From Parabacteroides sp. PH5-46 (GTDB lineage Bacteria; Bacteroidota; Bacteroidia; Bacteroidales; Tannerellaceae), in NCBI RefSeq assembly GCF_029892785.1, contig NZ_JARXXA010000008.1, positions 124,001 through 188,000 on the forward strand: 64,000 nt of DNA, given 5' to 3'. Below are positions 18,587 through 27,595 of this stretch, piece after piece. The stretch's first letter is position 1, and the number at the start of each line of letters is the position of its first letter. The notes below the pieces were generated by a model. It made no database searches and was not told the origin of the DNA. It worked only from the letters and a program-made list of their open reading frames with translations. Position numbers and translations under genes: made by a program.

Positions 18587-19969
18587 ATGGAATTACCTTT
18601 CGCCGAATCGTATAAAATTAAAATGGTAGAAACCATTCGTAAAAGCACACGCGAAGAACGTGAACGTTGGATAAAAGAAGCTGAGTACAACCTGTTTAAC
18701 CTGAAAAGCGATCATGTGTTTATTGATCTGATCACCGACTCGGGAACGGGAGCAATGAGTGACAAACAATGGGCAGCCATGATGCTGGGAGATGAAAGCT
18801 ATGCCGGTGCGCGTTCTTATTACAATATGAAAGAGGCTATCCAGAATATCCTGGGATTCAATTATTTTCTTCCGACTCACCAGGGAAGAGCGGCCGAGAA
18901 TGTGCTCTTTTCCGCTATTATAAAAGAAGGGGATATACTTCCCGGCAATTCACATTTTGATACGACTAAAGGACATATTGAGTTTCGCAAGGCCGTGGCG
19001 CTGGATTGTACTATTGATGCCGCTTCTGACACCCAACTCGAAATACCGTTCAAGGGAAATGTAGATCCCGACAAACTGGAAGCCGTTCTGAAACAGTATC
19101 CGGTGGAGAAAATACCTTGTGTTGTATTGACAGTTACGAACAATACGGCAGGCGGACAACCGGTTTCTATGGCTAACATCCGGGAGGTATCGGCTATCTG
19201 TAAAAAGTATAAAGTACGTCTCCTGATAGACTCAGCCCGCTTTGCAGAAAATGCTTACTTTATCAAAGTGCGTGAAGAGGGATATGCCGACAAGACGATC
19301 AAAGAAATTGTAAAGGAAATGTTCTCTTATGCAGACATAATGACCATGTCGTCTAAGAAAGATGCAATTGTTAATATGGGTGGTTTTGTGGCATTTAAAG
19401 AAGAAGACCTCTGGCGGAAAGCACAAACATATTGTATCATGAATGAAGGATTTCTTACGTATGGAGGAATGTCGGGCAGAGACATGAATGCTTTGGCACA
19501 AGGGCTGGATGAAGGAACGGAGTTTGACTATCTGGAAACCCGCATCAAGCAGGTTGCCTATTTAGGAGCCAAACTGGATGAATACGGAATAGCCTATCAA
19601 CGCCCTGCCGGTGGACATGCGATCTTTGTAGATGCTAAAAAGGTGTTACCCAATGTGCCAAAAGAAGAGTTTATTGCTCAGACATTAGGTGTCGAGCTGT
19701 ATCTGGAAGCCGGTATCCGAGGAGTTGAAGTAGGTGCCATACTGGCTGACCGCGACCCGCTTACGCGTGAAAACCGCTATCCGGCATTGGAACTTTTCCG
19801 TCTGGCCATCCCCCGTCGCACGTATACAAACAACCACATGGATGTAATTGCCGCAGCCCTGAAGAATGTCTACGACCGCAATGGAGAGATCACTTCCGGC
19901 TACAGGATTACCCGCGAGCTACCGATCATGCGGCATTTCACGATCGGCCTGGAGCCAACTGGAAAATAG
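18587..19969 (+). CDS. tnaA: tryptophanase (tryptophan indole-lyase)
   Basis: TnaA is a PLP enzyme that splits L-tryptophan into indole, pyruvate and ammonia. The 460-residue protein keeps the family landmarks: LTDSGTGAMSDKQWAAMM-type N terminus (here ITDSGTGAMSDKQ), YAGARSYY, THQGRAAE, and MSSKKDAIV with PLP lysine 258. Two positions separate it from tyrosine phenol-lyase: Asp125 in HFDTTKGH (Thr in the phenol-lyase) and His450 in MRHFT (Phe in the phenol-lyase), so tryptophanase is preferred. The start MELPF at 18587 is chosen over an upstream ATG at 18578. It is monocistronic with a long leader that could be regulatory. Confidence 0.93.
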   Translation: MELPFAESYKIKMVETIRKSTREERERWIKEAEYNLFNLKSDHVFIDLITDSGTGAMSDKQWAAMMLGDESYAGARSYYNMKEAIQNILGFNYFLPTHQGRAAENVLFSAIIKEGDILPGNSHFDTTKGHIEFRKAVALDCTIDAASDTQLEIPFKGNVDPDKLEAVLKQYPVEKIPCVVLTVTNNTAGGQPVSMANIREVSAICKKYKVRLLIDSARFAENAYFIKVREEGYADKTIKEIVKEMFSYADIMTMSSKKDAIVNMGGFVAFKEEDLWRKAQTYCIMNEGFLTYGGMSGRDMNALAQGLDEGTEFDYLETRIKQVAYLGAKLDEYGIAYQRPAGGHAIFVDAKKVLPNVPKEEFIAQTLGVELYLEAGIRGVEVGAILADRDPLTRENRYPALELFRLAIPRRTYTNNHMDVIAAALKNVYDRNGEITSGYRITRELPIMRHFTIGLEPTGK

Positions 19970-20001
19970 AGCAGCTCCGAGGGAAATCTATAAGTTTTAA
20001 T

Positions 20002-20009
20002 TACCTTTG
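20002..20009 (+). promoter_or_regulatory. -7 box of mnmE
   Basis: TACCTTTG, a perfect TAnnTTTG match, lies 21 bp before the mnmE start codon. Confidence 0.55.
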
Positions 20010-20029
20010 TAATCCATAAAAAGAGGATT

Positions 20030-21421
20030 ATGACGGATCATTCCATTATTTGTGCCATATCAACACCTCCCGGTAGCGGAGGTGTTGCCATAATACGCCT
20101 GTCAGGAGAGAAAGCGATAGAGGTAGCCGAAAAAGTATTTGTTTCACGCCGGGGCAAAAAGCTGGCAGATTGCCTGCCCAATACCATTCATTTTGGCGAG
20201 ATACGCAAAGATGATGCAGTTATTGATGAGGTGCTAGTCAGCCTTTTCCATGCACCTCATTCGTATACCGGGGAAAATACAGTCGAGATCGCCTGTCATG
20301 GCTCTGTTTATATCCAACAACAAATCCTTCAGTTACTGATTGAAAAAGGAGCCAGTCTGGCGCTTCCCGGCGAGTTTACCCAACGGGCTTTCCTGAACGG
20401 AAAGATGGACCTGAGCCAGGCGGAAGCCGTTGCTGACCTGATCGCTTCTACCTCTGCAGGAATGCATAAACTGGCGCTGAATCAAATGCGCGGAGGCTTC
20501 AGTAATGAGCTCTCCAAATTGCGCTCTCAGCTACTGGATTTTACCTCTTTGATAGAATTGGAATTAGACTTCAGCGAAGAAGATGTTGAGTTTGCCGATC
20601 GTACAAATCTGAAGCAGTTAGCTTCTCAGATAGAACAGCTTATTCAACGCCTGGCGGACTCCTTTAATGTAGGAAATGCAATTAAAAACGGTATCCCTGT
20701 AGCTATTATAGGCGAGACCAATGCTGGGAAGTCAACCTTGCTAAACTTACTGCTGGGCGAGGAGCGGGCAATCGTTTCCGATATACATGGAACTACCCGT
20801 GATGTAATAGAAGACACCATCAACCTATCAGGAATAACCTTACGCTTTATCGATACAGCCGGTATCCGTGAAACCTCAGATACAATAGAAAGCCTGGGGA
20901 TAGAACGGACATTCAATAAACTAAAGCAAGCCTCCATCGTCCTATGGGTGATAGACTTGACCAGTCCTTCGGAGCAAATCGAATCGCTGGCTTCCGTTAT
21001 CACCCCACATCTGACAGACAAGAAAACCATCTTAGTATTCAATAAATCAGACTTACTATCCCCCGCTGACCTAGAGATAAAAAAGGCCTTGTTGAACGAA
21101 ATAGAAGCCGATCGCCTTTACATATCAGCCAAGAAAAAAGAAAATACAGAACTACTCAAACAGCAACTGCTACAAGCAGCCGCCATTCCCGAAATCAGCC
21201 AGAACGATGTAGTCGTAACAAACGCCCGTCACTACGAAGCCCTCACCAAAGCCCAATCAGCCATCCAACGCGTATCCGAAGGCCTGTCCGCAAACATCTC
21301 CGGCGACTTCCTAAGCCAAGACATCCGCGAATGCATGCACTACCTAGGCGAAATCACCGGCCAAATCAGCAACGACGAAATCCTAGGCAATATCTTTGAG
21401 CGCTTTTGCGTGGGAAAGTAA
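20030..21421 (+). CDS. mnmE: tRNA modification GTPase MnmE
   Basis: MnmE works with MnmG to add the carboxymethylaminomethyl group to uridine 34 of some tRNAs. The 463-residue protein has the TrmE N-terminal folate-binding domain (1-120), a helical domain, and an inserted G domain. The G domain has P-loop GETNAGKST at 228-236, GTTRD switch, DTAGI, NKSD and SAKK. The C-terminal CVGK (460-463) is the catalytic C-[IV]-GK ending. The length is standard. It is the last core gene before the integrated element, whose left junction is about 120 bp downstream. Confidence 0.96.
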   Translation: MTDHSIICAISTPPGSGGVAIIRLSGEKAIEVAEKVFVSRRGKKLADCLPNTIHFGEIRKDDAVIDEVLVSLFHAPHSYTGENTVEIACHGSVYIQQQILQLLIEKGASLALPGEFTQRAFLNGKMDLSQAEAVADLIASTSAGMHKLALNQMRGGFSNELSKLRSQLLDFTSLIELELDFSEEDVEFADRTNLKQLASQIEQLIQRLADSFNVGNAIKNGIPVAIIGETNAGKSTLLNLLLGEERAIVSDIHGTTRDVIEDTINLSGITLRFIDTAGIRETSDTIESLGIERTFNKLKQASIVLWVIDLTSPSEQIESLASVITPHLTDKKTILVFNKSDLLSPADLEIKKALLNEIEADRLYISAKKKENTELLKQQLLQAAAIPEISQNDVVVTNARHYEALTKAQSAIQRVSEGLSANISGDFLSQDIRECMHYLGEITGQISNDEILGNIFERFCVGK

Positions 21422-21513
21422 GTTGAGATTATCATCCACTTCCAACAATCATCATTAATAGCAAAGTATCTTACTGTAAATCAGTTATATTTTATCTAAT
21501 TAATGCTTTCCTA

Positions 21514-21544
21514 TTGTTAAATCCAATTGTTTCGCTTACTTTTG
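21514..21544 (+). promoter_or_regulatory. chromosomal-type promoter running into the element's left junction
   Basis: TTG at 21514-21516, a 20-bp spacer and TACTTTTG at 21537-21544 form a good Bacteroidota promoter. The last 4 bases fall within the proposed att core (21541-21550), so the element appears to be inserted at the transcription start of a chromosomal promoter. Confidence 0.5.
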
Positions 21545-21550
21545 TACCGC
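21541..21550 (+). repeat. candidate attL core
   Basis: TTTGTACCGC is repeated exactly at 40722-40731. A second GTACCGC follows 11 bp into the element (from 21554), which could be an integrase-binding core half. Confidence 0.4.
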
Positions 21551-21668
21551 GGCTGTACCGCTGTGTTTTTATGTTTGTTTTTTAAGTTCTGATATAAATA
21601 GACGATACATGATTGAAACATCATGAAACAAGATGAAACATAGTGATACAAAATATTGGCGAAATAAG

Positions 21669-22580
21669 ATGAAAGAACAAAGAAGTATACTAAAAATCTG
21701 TGAGTTTTGTGGCAATACATTTAATGCTTACAAGACTACGACCCGTTATTGTTCACACACTTGTAATTCAAGAGCGTATAAGGATAATAAACGGCAGATG
21801 AAGTTGACGGCTATCAACTATCGCACGATGCAGGAGATGGAGATGATTAGTGATCAGTATGAAAAGATCAAAGACAAAGAATTTCTCTCTGTATCAGAAA
21901 CAGCCTTTCTATTGAGTGTGGGAAGAGTTACGGTATATCGATATCTTCATTCGGGAAGTTTACCGGCAGTTCAAATAGGTGGGAAAACATTTATTCGCAG
22001 AAAAGATATTGATACCATGTTTGATGCAAGGGAAGAATACAAAGCGAAACCCTCTACCGATCGTAAGCCTATCTCTGAACTTTGTACGGTTGCTGAGATT
22101 AAAGAAAAATATAAGGTAAACGAATCATGGATTTTTAAAGTAGCTAAGGAAAACAACTTCCCTCGTACATTAAATAAAGGAAAGACTTATTTCAGTCGCA
22201 AACATGTGGACGCTTACTTTTCCAAGAAGAACCAATACACCGGCATTGCCGAATGGTATTCTGTAGATGATATAAAGGAAAAGTTTAATATGACTATCAA
22301 TTCCGTATACTCATTCGTGTCTGAAAACTCAATCCCCAAAAAGAAAGAAGGCAAATATGTGTTTTACTCGAAATATCATGTGGATAAGTTAAAAGAAGAA
22401 GTAGAGCCGGAAAGACTGGAATACTATACAGTTCCGGAAGCTATGGAAAAGTACAACATGAGCCGGGATCAGATATATCATTATGTGAAGTATCATAAGA
22501 TTCCTAAAGTAAAGATTGGGAAGTCAATCAAGATTGCCAAACAGGAATTAGACAGTGTATTAAACCCGATAATTATATAA
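21669..22580 (+). CDS. multi-HTH excisionase-like DNA-binding protein with zinc ribbon
   Basis: From the ATG at 21669 the protein has 303 residues. It opens with a zinc-ribbon pattern (CEFC...CSHTC), then carries four MerR/HTH_17-type modules in series. The signatures are FLSVSETAFLLSVGRVTVYR, LCTVAEIKEKYKVNES, WYSVDDIKEKFNMTIN and YYTVPEAMEKYNMSRD, each followed by a basic wing. Such proteins bind att or promoter DNA next to tyrosine integrases in Bacteroidales elements. It is 3 bp upstream of the integrase, so the pair is one operon. A recombination directionality role is likely but inferred. Confidence 0.82.
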   Translation: MKEQRSILKICEFCGNTFNAYKTTTRYCSHTCNSRAYKDNKRQMKLTAINYRTMQEMEMISDQYEKIKDKEFLSVSETAFLLSVGRVTVYRYLHSGSLPAVQIGGKTFIRRKDIDTMFDAREEYKAKPSTDRKPISELCTVAEIKEKYKVNESWIFKVAKENNFPRTLNKGKTYFSRKHVDAYFSKKNQYTGIAEWYSVDDIKEKFNMTINSVYSFVSENSIPKKKEGKYVFYSKYHVDKLKEEVEPERLEYYTVPEAMEKYNMSRDQIYHYVKYHKIPKVKIGKSIKIAKQELDSVLNPIII

Positions 22581-22583
22581 GCC

Positions 22584-23684
22584 ATGTCAATATCAAAAGT
22601 CACTTTACGCCGCCGGCCTATCAAAAATGATATGGAGAGTTTATATCTGGACTTCTATCCAGCCATCCGCAATCCCGAAACAATGGAGATGAGCCGAAGG
22701 GAGTATTTAGGAATCTACATCTACTTGCATCCAAAGAATGAAGTAGAACGTGAGTATAATAATGAGATGCTCCTAAAAGCTGAAGCTATCCGCTCTATCC
22801 GTGTGCAATCTATTATTAATGAGGAATACGGATTTTTGGATAAACATAAAATGAAGGGAGATTTCTTAGCTTACTTCAGTGAAATGAGTAAAACTAAAGA
22901 TCAGAAATGGTTGAGAGTTTATGATCACTTTTATAAGTTTGTTAATGGCAAGTGTACTTTTGGTGATGTAAATGTAGATTTGTGTCGTAAGTTTCGCTCT
23001 TATCTATTGAATGCAAATCAACTGAATCGGCCCAAGCATAAGATCGCTCGTAATTCGGCTGCCGGATATTTCTCTACCTTCCGCGGCTTGTTAAAGGTTG
23101 CATATCGAGATAAGCGGATTAAGGAAAACGTAAATGACTTTTTGGAGAAGATAGAATACGAGGACGTTCGCAAAGAATACCTAACCCATGATGAGGTGAA
23201 ACTATTAGCAAATACGCCATGTGATATTCCGGTACTTAAAAACGCCTCACTTTTTTCCTGTCTGACAGGATTACGAATCAGTGACATTCTCAACTTGACA
23301 TGGGATGAAATTGTTCTTGGCGCCGACAATGGATACTGCTTACGGTTACGTACAGAAAAGACTGAAACAGAGACAACGCTCCCCATCAGCTTCGAAGCGT
23401 TGGAACTCTGCGGTGAACGTGGAAAAGGGAAAGTGTTCAAAGGATTGCAGCGTTCCATGACACAATACCCCTTAAAAAACTGGCTCAAGAAAGCCGGGAT
23501 TACGAAAAACATTACCTATCATTGCTTTCGGCACACGTTTGCGACCCTTCAGATAGCCTTAGGCACAGATATTTACACGGTCAGCAAGATGCTTACGCAT
23601 AAAAATGTGAGTACAACTCAGGTGTATGCGGAACTGGTGAGTGAGAAGAAAAGAGAATCAGCAAATAAGATTAGTTTGAAATAA
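22584..23684 (+). CDS. tyrosine recombinase / site-specific integrase
   Basis: The 366-residue protein has an arm-binding N-terminal region, a SAM-like core-binding domain (about 95-190) and a catalytic domain. The catalytic residues are Arg231 (TGLRISD), His313/Arg316 (HCFRH), and Tyr348 (TQVYAEL), so the active site is complete. It would cut and rejoin the element at its att sites. It is coupled to the HTH protein upstream. The phage_int_SAM_5 type common in Bacteroides elements fits best. Confidence 0.93.
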   Translation: MSISKVTLRRRPIKNDMESLYLDFYPAIRNPETMEMSRREYLGIYIYLHPKNEVEREYNNEMLLKAEAIRSIRVQSIINEEYGFLDKHKMKGDFLAYFSEMSKTKDQKWLRVYDHFYKFVNGKCTFGDVNVDLCRKFRSYLLNANQLNRPKHKIARNSAAGYFSTFRGLLKVAYRDKRIKENVNDFLEKIEYEDVRKEYLTHDEVKLLANTPCDIPVLKNASLFSCLTGLRISDILNLTWDEIVLGADNGYCLRLRTEKTETETTLPISFEALELCGERGKGKVFKGLQRSMTQYPLKNWLKKAGITKNITYHCFRHTFATLQIALGTDIYTVSKMLTHKNVSTTQVYAELVSEKKRESANKISLK

Positions 23685-23722
23685 ACGGTGTCGACAGCGT
23701 AGACACAAAATAACATAAAATT

Positions 23723-24688
23723 ATGAGCAAAGGAGAAATCGTAATATACAAAGCTCCAGACGGGAACACAAATCTGGATGTAAGACTTGAAAATGAAACG
23801 GTGTGGCTGGATCAATATCAGATGGCAGAATTGTTTAACCGTGAAAGATCGGTTATATCTAAGCACGTTAGTAATATTTTTAAGGAAGGAGAGCTTCCCA
23901 AGGAAAGCAATGTGCAAAAAATGCACATTGCTCATTCTGACAAGCCAATCATGTCATATAGTTTAGATGTAATAATCTCTGTCGGTTATCGTGTAAAATC
24001 AATTCAAGGTACTCAGTTCCGTATCTGGGCAAACAAAATCCTAAAAGAATATCTTGTTAAAGGCTACGTTGTTAATGAGAAAATTAAATTGCAGCAGTAT
24101 GGTGATCTTAAACAGACCGTTAAACTTTTAGCCAATGTATTACAGGCTAAAGAACTGTCAGCTGATGAAGCAACCGGATTATTGCAAGTGATTAGTGATT
24201 ACACCTACGCATTGGACACATTGGATAGATACGACTATCAGGAATTAACTGTGGAACAAACCACTCCCAAGGAGTCCTTTCGAGCGACTTATGAGAGTGC
24301 AATGGAGGCAATTGAGTATCTTAGAAACAAGTTTGGAGGAAGTGACCTGTTTGGAAACGAAAAAGACCAGTCATTCAAAAGTTCTATTAATACGATATAC
24401 CAAACATTTGATGGGCAAGACCTTTACCCCAGTGTAGAGGAAAAAGGAGCAATGTTACTCTATCTGGTAACAAAGAACCATTCTTTCAGCGATGGGAACA
24501 AACGAATAGCCGCTTTTCTTTTCCTTTGGTTCCTGGAGAAGAATGGAATACTATATAAAATAGATGGAACAAAACTGATAGAGAACAATACGCTTGTAGC
24601 TCTTACTCTTATGATTGCCGAAAGCCGGACAGAAGAGAAAGATGTAATGGTGAAAGTGGTTGTTAATCTGATCAATAAGAACAATTAA
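23723..24688 (+). CDS. RhuM-Fic fusion protein
   Basis: The 321-residue protein has a RhuM-type N-terminal domain (about 1-150, with WLDQYQMAELFNRERSVISK and IISVGYRVKSIQGTQFRIWA). This is joined to a Fic/Doc domain whose motif HSFSDGNKR lies at 253-261. RhuM domains are DNA-binding-like; Fic enzymes transfer AMP or other groups to target proteins. It follows the integrase by 38 bp and is probably part of the element backbone or its maintenance system. No inhibitory S/T-x-x-x-E-G/N helix is evident within it. Confidence 0.85.
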   Translation: MSKGEIVIYKAPDGNTNLDVRLENETVWLDQYQMAELFNRERSVISKHVSNIFKEGELPKESNVQKMHIAHSDKPIMSYSLDVIISVGYRVKSIQGTQFRIWANKILKEYLVKGYVVNEKIKLQQYGDLKQTVKLLANVLQAKELSADEATGLLQVISDYTYALDTLDRYDYQELTVEQTTPKESFRATYESAMEAIEYLRNKFGGSDLFGNEKDQSFKSSINTIYQTFDGQDLYPSVEEKGAMLLYLVTKNHSFSDGNKRIAAFLFLWFLEKNGILYKIDGTKLIENNTLVALTLMIAESRTEEKDVMVKVVVNLINKNN

Positions 24689-24702
24689 TAGTTGACTTAG
24701 TT

Positions 24703-24774
24703 TGTGACAACGCTGTTGTCATAAATAATAGTGGCATTGCCTTCACAAATTGTGTCATCACTGCTGACACAATT
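24703..24774. promoter_or_regulatory. pair of inverted repeats upstream of membrane protein gene
   Basis: Two palindromes share a TGTCA/TGACA end. The first is TGACAAC-GCT-GTTGTCA at 24703-24719. The second is AATTGTGTCA at 24748-24757 pairing with TGACACAATT at 24765-24774. They may be a terminator plus an operator, or two sites for one dimeric regulator. Confidence 0.4.
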
Positions 24775-24800
24775 GCAAATATCAAAAACAAGAATGTTAG

Positions 24801-25505
24801 ATGAAGAATAAATACCATGAATATATCATAATTTATCTATCAGTAGCGATTGGTTGCTTTGCTATTGGTCTTATTGTGAGAGCTACGGTTGTTGCTCAAG
24901 GGGTTGATGCATTCTCGGCTAACACTATCTTCTGGCTTATTGCCGGACTTGGGATAATATCCTATTGTGTTCTCACTATAGCAATAAAAGGATTATTGGA
25001 TAAAACAGGTAAATTACTTTTCCCTAAACCCAAACAAATAAAAGAAGTGCCAAAGCCGGAGGAAGAACCGGTAAAGCAACTCTCTTTGGTTGAAATCCGG
25101 GCAGAAAAACAAAAGCAGCTCACCTTACAATATACTGAAAAGCTAAATACAGCAATCAGGTACACGCAAGAAACACTTGCCCTCTACGTGTCAGATGCCA
25201 ACATGGACTTACTCTGTGAAAACATAGAAATTTATGCAGCCGGAAGCGACTTGAATACGCCCACTTTCAAGCCAGTAAAAGTAAAAGACCTGACCACCGT
25301 TGATATTTGCCACTTTGGTTGGAATATCTGGAATCACTTCGACGTAACAGACCAATGGGGAATCGCTCGATTCCTCAAAGCCGTGTTCAAAGAGAAACTG
25401 AAAGATATGGAGCTGAAAACCATTAAGAAAAAGCTAAAGATATTCGAACCAAATAGCACAATTCAAATACAGGAAAGTCTAAATAAAACTGACGACACAA
25501 AGTAA
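24801..25505 (+). CDS. hypothetical membrane protein of the mobilizable element
   Basis: The 234-residue protein has two N-terminal hydrophobic segments (about 7-30 and 42-64), then a charged cytoplasmic region with a Lys/Glu-rich stretch (70-115) and a compact C-terminal part (LTTVDICHFGWNIWNHFD). I do not recognise a functional family. It lies between the RhuM-Fic gene and the HTH/DUF3987 pair, preceded by two inverted repeats. Position alone suggests a role in maintenance or transfer. Confidence 0.7.
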   Translation: MKNKYHEYIIIYLSVAIGCFAIGLIVRATVVAQGVDAFSANTIFWLIAGLGIISYCVLTIAIKGLLDKTGKLLFPKPKQIKEVPKPEEEPVKQLSLVEIRAEKQKQLTLQYTEKLNTAIRYTQETLALYVSDANMDLLCENIEIYAAGSDLNTPTFKPVKVKDLTTVDICHFGWNIWNHFDVTDQWGIARFLKAVFKEKLKDMELKTIKKKLKIFEPNSTIQIQESLNKTDDTK

Positions 25506-25619
25506 GGAACAGTATTAACCACTATCTCAAAATGTTTTTCTGGTGTTTCTCTGGTGATTCGTGTCACCGTTGAAACACCATTTTTATTTGCACTGAAACA
25601 ATTAAAAATCAATTGAATT

Positions 25620-25982
25620 ATGTGCAACGAAATCATTACTTTCGATAAGTTACCCGAGGCGGTTGCTTATCTTATTAAAGAAGTATCAGAACTGAAAAGC
25701 TTGGTTGAGACAAAGCAAAGTCAACCGACAGTAAAGCGAGTTCCGATAGAAATTGAAGAAGCGTGTCGGCTGATTATGAAAGCCAAACCAACCGTTTACG
25801 CTTTGGCGAGAAAAGGACTTATTCCTTGTTATAAACGAGGAAAGAAACTATTCTTCTTTGAAGATGAACTAATGGCATGGATTACTCAAGGTAAACGAAA
25901 AACCATTGAGGAACTGAAAGAAGAAGTTGAAGCCCGTGTTAACCAAGGAATCCGTCGCCGACCTTCACGCCGTAATTTTTAA
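25620..25982 (+). CDS. HTH_17 (excisionase-like) DNA-binding protein
   Basis: The 120-residue protein begins with a short coiled segment (ITFDKLPEAVAYLIKEVSELKSL). One MerR-like HTH follows (IEIEEACRLIMKAKPTVYAL, then GLIPCYKRGKKLFFFEDELMAW). It lies 11 bp upstream of the DUF3987 gene. Proteins of this kind at this place in Bacteroides elements act in excision or in regulating the replication genes. Confidence 0.82.
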   Translation: MCNEIITFDKLPEAVAYLIKEVSELKSLVETKQSQPTVKRVPIEIEEACRLIMKAKPTVYALARKGLIPCYKRGKKLFFFEDELMAWITQGKRKTIEELKEEVEARVNQGIRRRPSRRNF

Positions 25983-25993
25983 AGCCAGCGATT

Positions 25994-27376
25994 ATGGAAA
26001 ATAAAATTACAGCAGAGGGCATCATCCACGAAGCTCTACATTGTAAAGGAAAGATGTATGGCTCAGATTATCCGGTTCAAGTGTTCCCACATCAGATTCA
26101 GGATATTATCTATGCGACAGGAGAATGTCTCAACTATCCCATTGATTACATTGCAGCATCACTTTGTTTTGTACTATCAGTTGGAATTGGGAATACGCAT
26201 GTTGCCAAGTTGAAGGAAGGCTGGTCAGAACGAGCGATTCTTTATATCGCCCTGATTGGTCGTCCGGGAGTAAACAAAAGCCATCCACTTAGCTTTGCTT
26301 TTCATCCTTTGTTTGAACATGACGCAAAAAATGCAGTTACGTTTAAGAAAGAGATTAAGGAATACGAACAGCTTCTTTATCTCAGTCGGAAAGAGCGTGA
26401 GGAGCAAGGAATTAGCGAACTGCCAAACGAACCCGTTCTGAAAAAGTTTGTTGTTTCAGATATTACTCCTGAAAGCCTTGCCTTCATCCACGAAAATAAC
26501 AAAAGAGGAATTTGTTTATACACCGATGAGTTAGCTTCTTGGTTTAAGAACTTCAATCGCTATACAAAGGGTTCTGAGGAACAGTTCTGGCTCTCTCTTT
26601 ACAATGGTAAGCCGATAATTTTGGATCGACGTGGATCCAAAAACTCTGTATCAGTCAAAAATTCCTTCATTGGCGTAATCGGCACCATTCAGCATGGAGT
26701 ATTGAGAGAGATGGCGAAAGGCGAACGTAATCAAAACGGTTTTTTAGACCGCATTCTATTTGTGTTACCAAACAATTTAGAGAAGCAGTATTGGAGCGAA
26801 CAGCATTTATCTCGGCATGTAATCCCTACTTGGAATAATCTGATGCAGAAACTTATCAATCAGGAATACCTCACCGATGACAATGGCGATATAATTCCTG
26901 TTGAGTTATATTTTCAAGAAGATGCCAGGAAGCGACTCTACGACTGGCAACGAGAGAATACGGATCAATGTAATCGAGAAATCAACGAGACGTTGATGGG
27001 TATTTACAGTAAGTTGGAAATATATGCCATTCGCTTCTGCCTGATCTTGCAAGTTGCTCGCTGGCTCTGTGGAGAAGCCTCTAAAGATTCTATTGATTTA
27101 GTCAGCGTAGAAGGGGCTATCGAGTTGGTCGGTTATTATCAGAAGACCGCACGTAAGGTTCAACAAATTATCGCCTCTTCTACAACTTTGGAGCAGCTAC
27201 CCTCCGACAAACAACGATTGTATAATGCACTTCCGTCAGACTTCTCTACAGCAGAAGGAATACAAGTCGCTTCCCTGTTTTCCATATCAGCAGATAGCTT
27301 CAAACGTATGCTTAGTGATTTCAAGGATGGCTTGCTTGATAACTACAAACATGGACGATACCGGAAATTGCTTTAG
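25994..27376 (+). CDS. DUF3987 primase/helicase-like protein
   Basis: The 460-residue protein matches DUF3987. It has a P-loop-like GRPGVNKSHPLSFA segment (about 90-103), the strand GICLYTDELASWFKNFN, and the FIGVIGTIQHG and NGFLDRILFVLP blocks. These resemble the ATPase of replicative primase-helicases of mobile elements. It probably helps the excised element replicate or transfer. It is followed after 219 bp by a Toprim/zinc-finger primase-like gene. The Walker A is irregular (Asn before Lys). Confidence 0.85.
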   Translation: MENKITAEGIIHEALHCKGKMYGSDYPVQVFPHQIQDIIYATGECLNYPIDYIAASLCFVLSVGIGNTHVAKLKEGWSERAILYIALIGRPGVNKSHPLSFAFHPLFEHDAKNAVTFKKEIKEYEQLLYLSRKEREEQGISELPNEPVLKKFVVSDITPESLAFIHENNKRGICLYTDELASWFKNFNRYTKGSEEQFWLSLYNGKPIILDRRGSKNSVSVKNSFIGVIGTIQHGVLREMAKGERNQNGFLDRILFVLPNNLEKQYWSEQHLSRHVIPTWNNLMQKLINQEYLTDDNGDIIPVELYFQEDARKRLYDWQRENTDQCNREINETLMGIYSKLEIYAIRFCLILQVARWLCGEASKDSIDLVSVEGAIELVGYYQKTARKVQQIIASSTTLEQLPSDKQRLYNALPSDFSTAEGIQVASLFSISADSFKRMLSDFKDGLLDNYKHGRYRKLL

Positions 27377-27595
27377 CGCATTTTCCGCATTCTCTACACT
27401 TTTGATTCTAAATCAAAGACATTCAGGTATATAACAATTTGCAAAACAATCCACTTTTCCGCTTTTTCATGCTTTTTACATACTTAAAGTGCGAGGTTGT
27501 GTAAACCGATAGGCACATTTCAACGAGAGTAAAGCATTGATTTACAGTTCTGTTTTTCGAGAAATGCGGAGAGTGTACAAAATGTAGAAAACATA

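Noticed and set aside
18587-19969. Tyrosine phenol-lyase
   Set aside because: Asp125 and His450 match tryptophanase; the phenol-lyase has Thr and Phe at these places.
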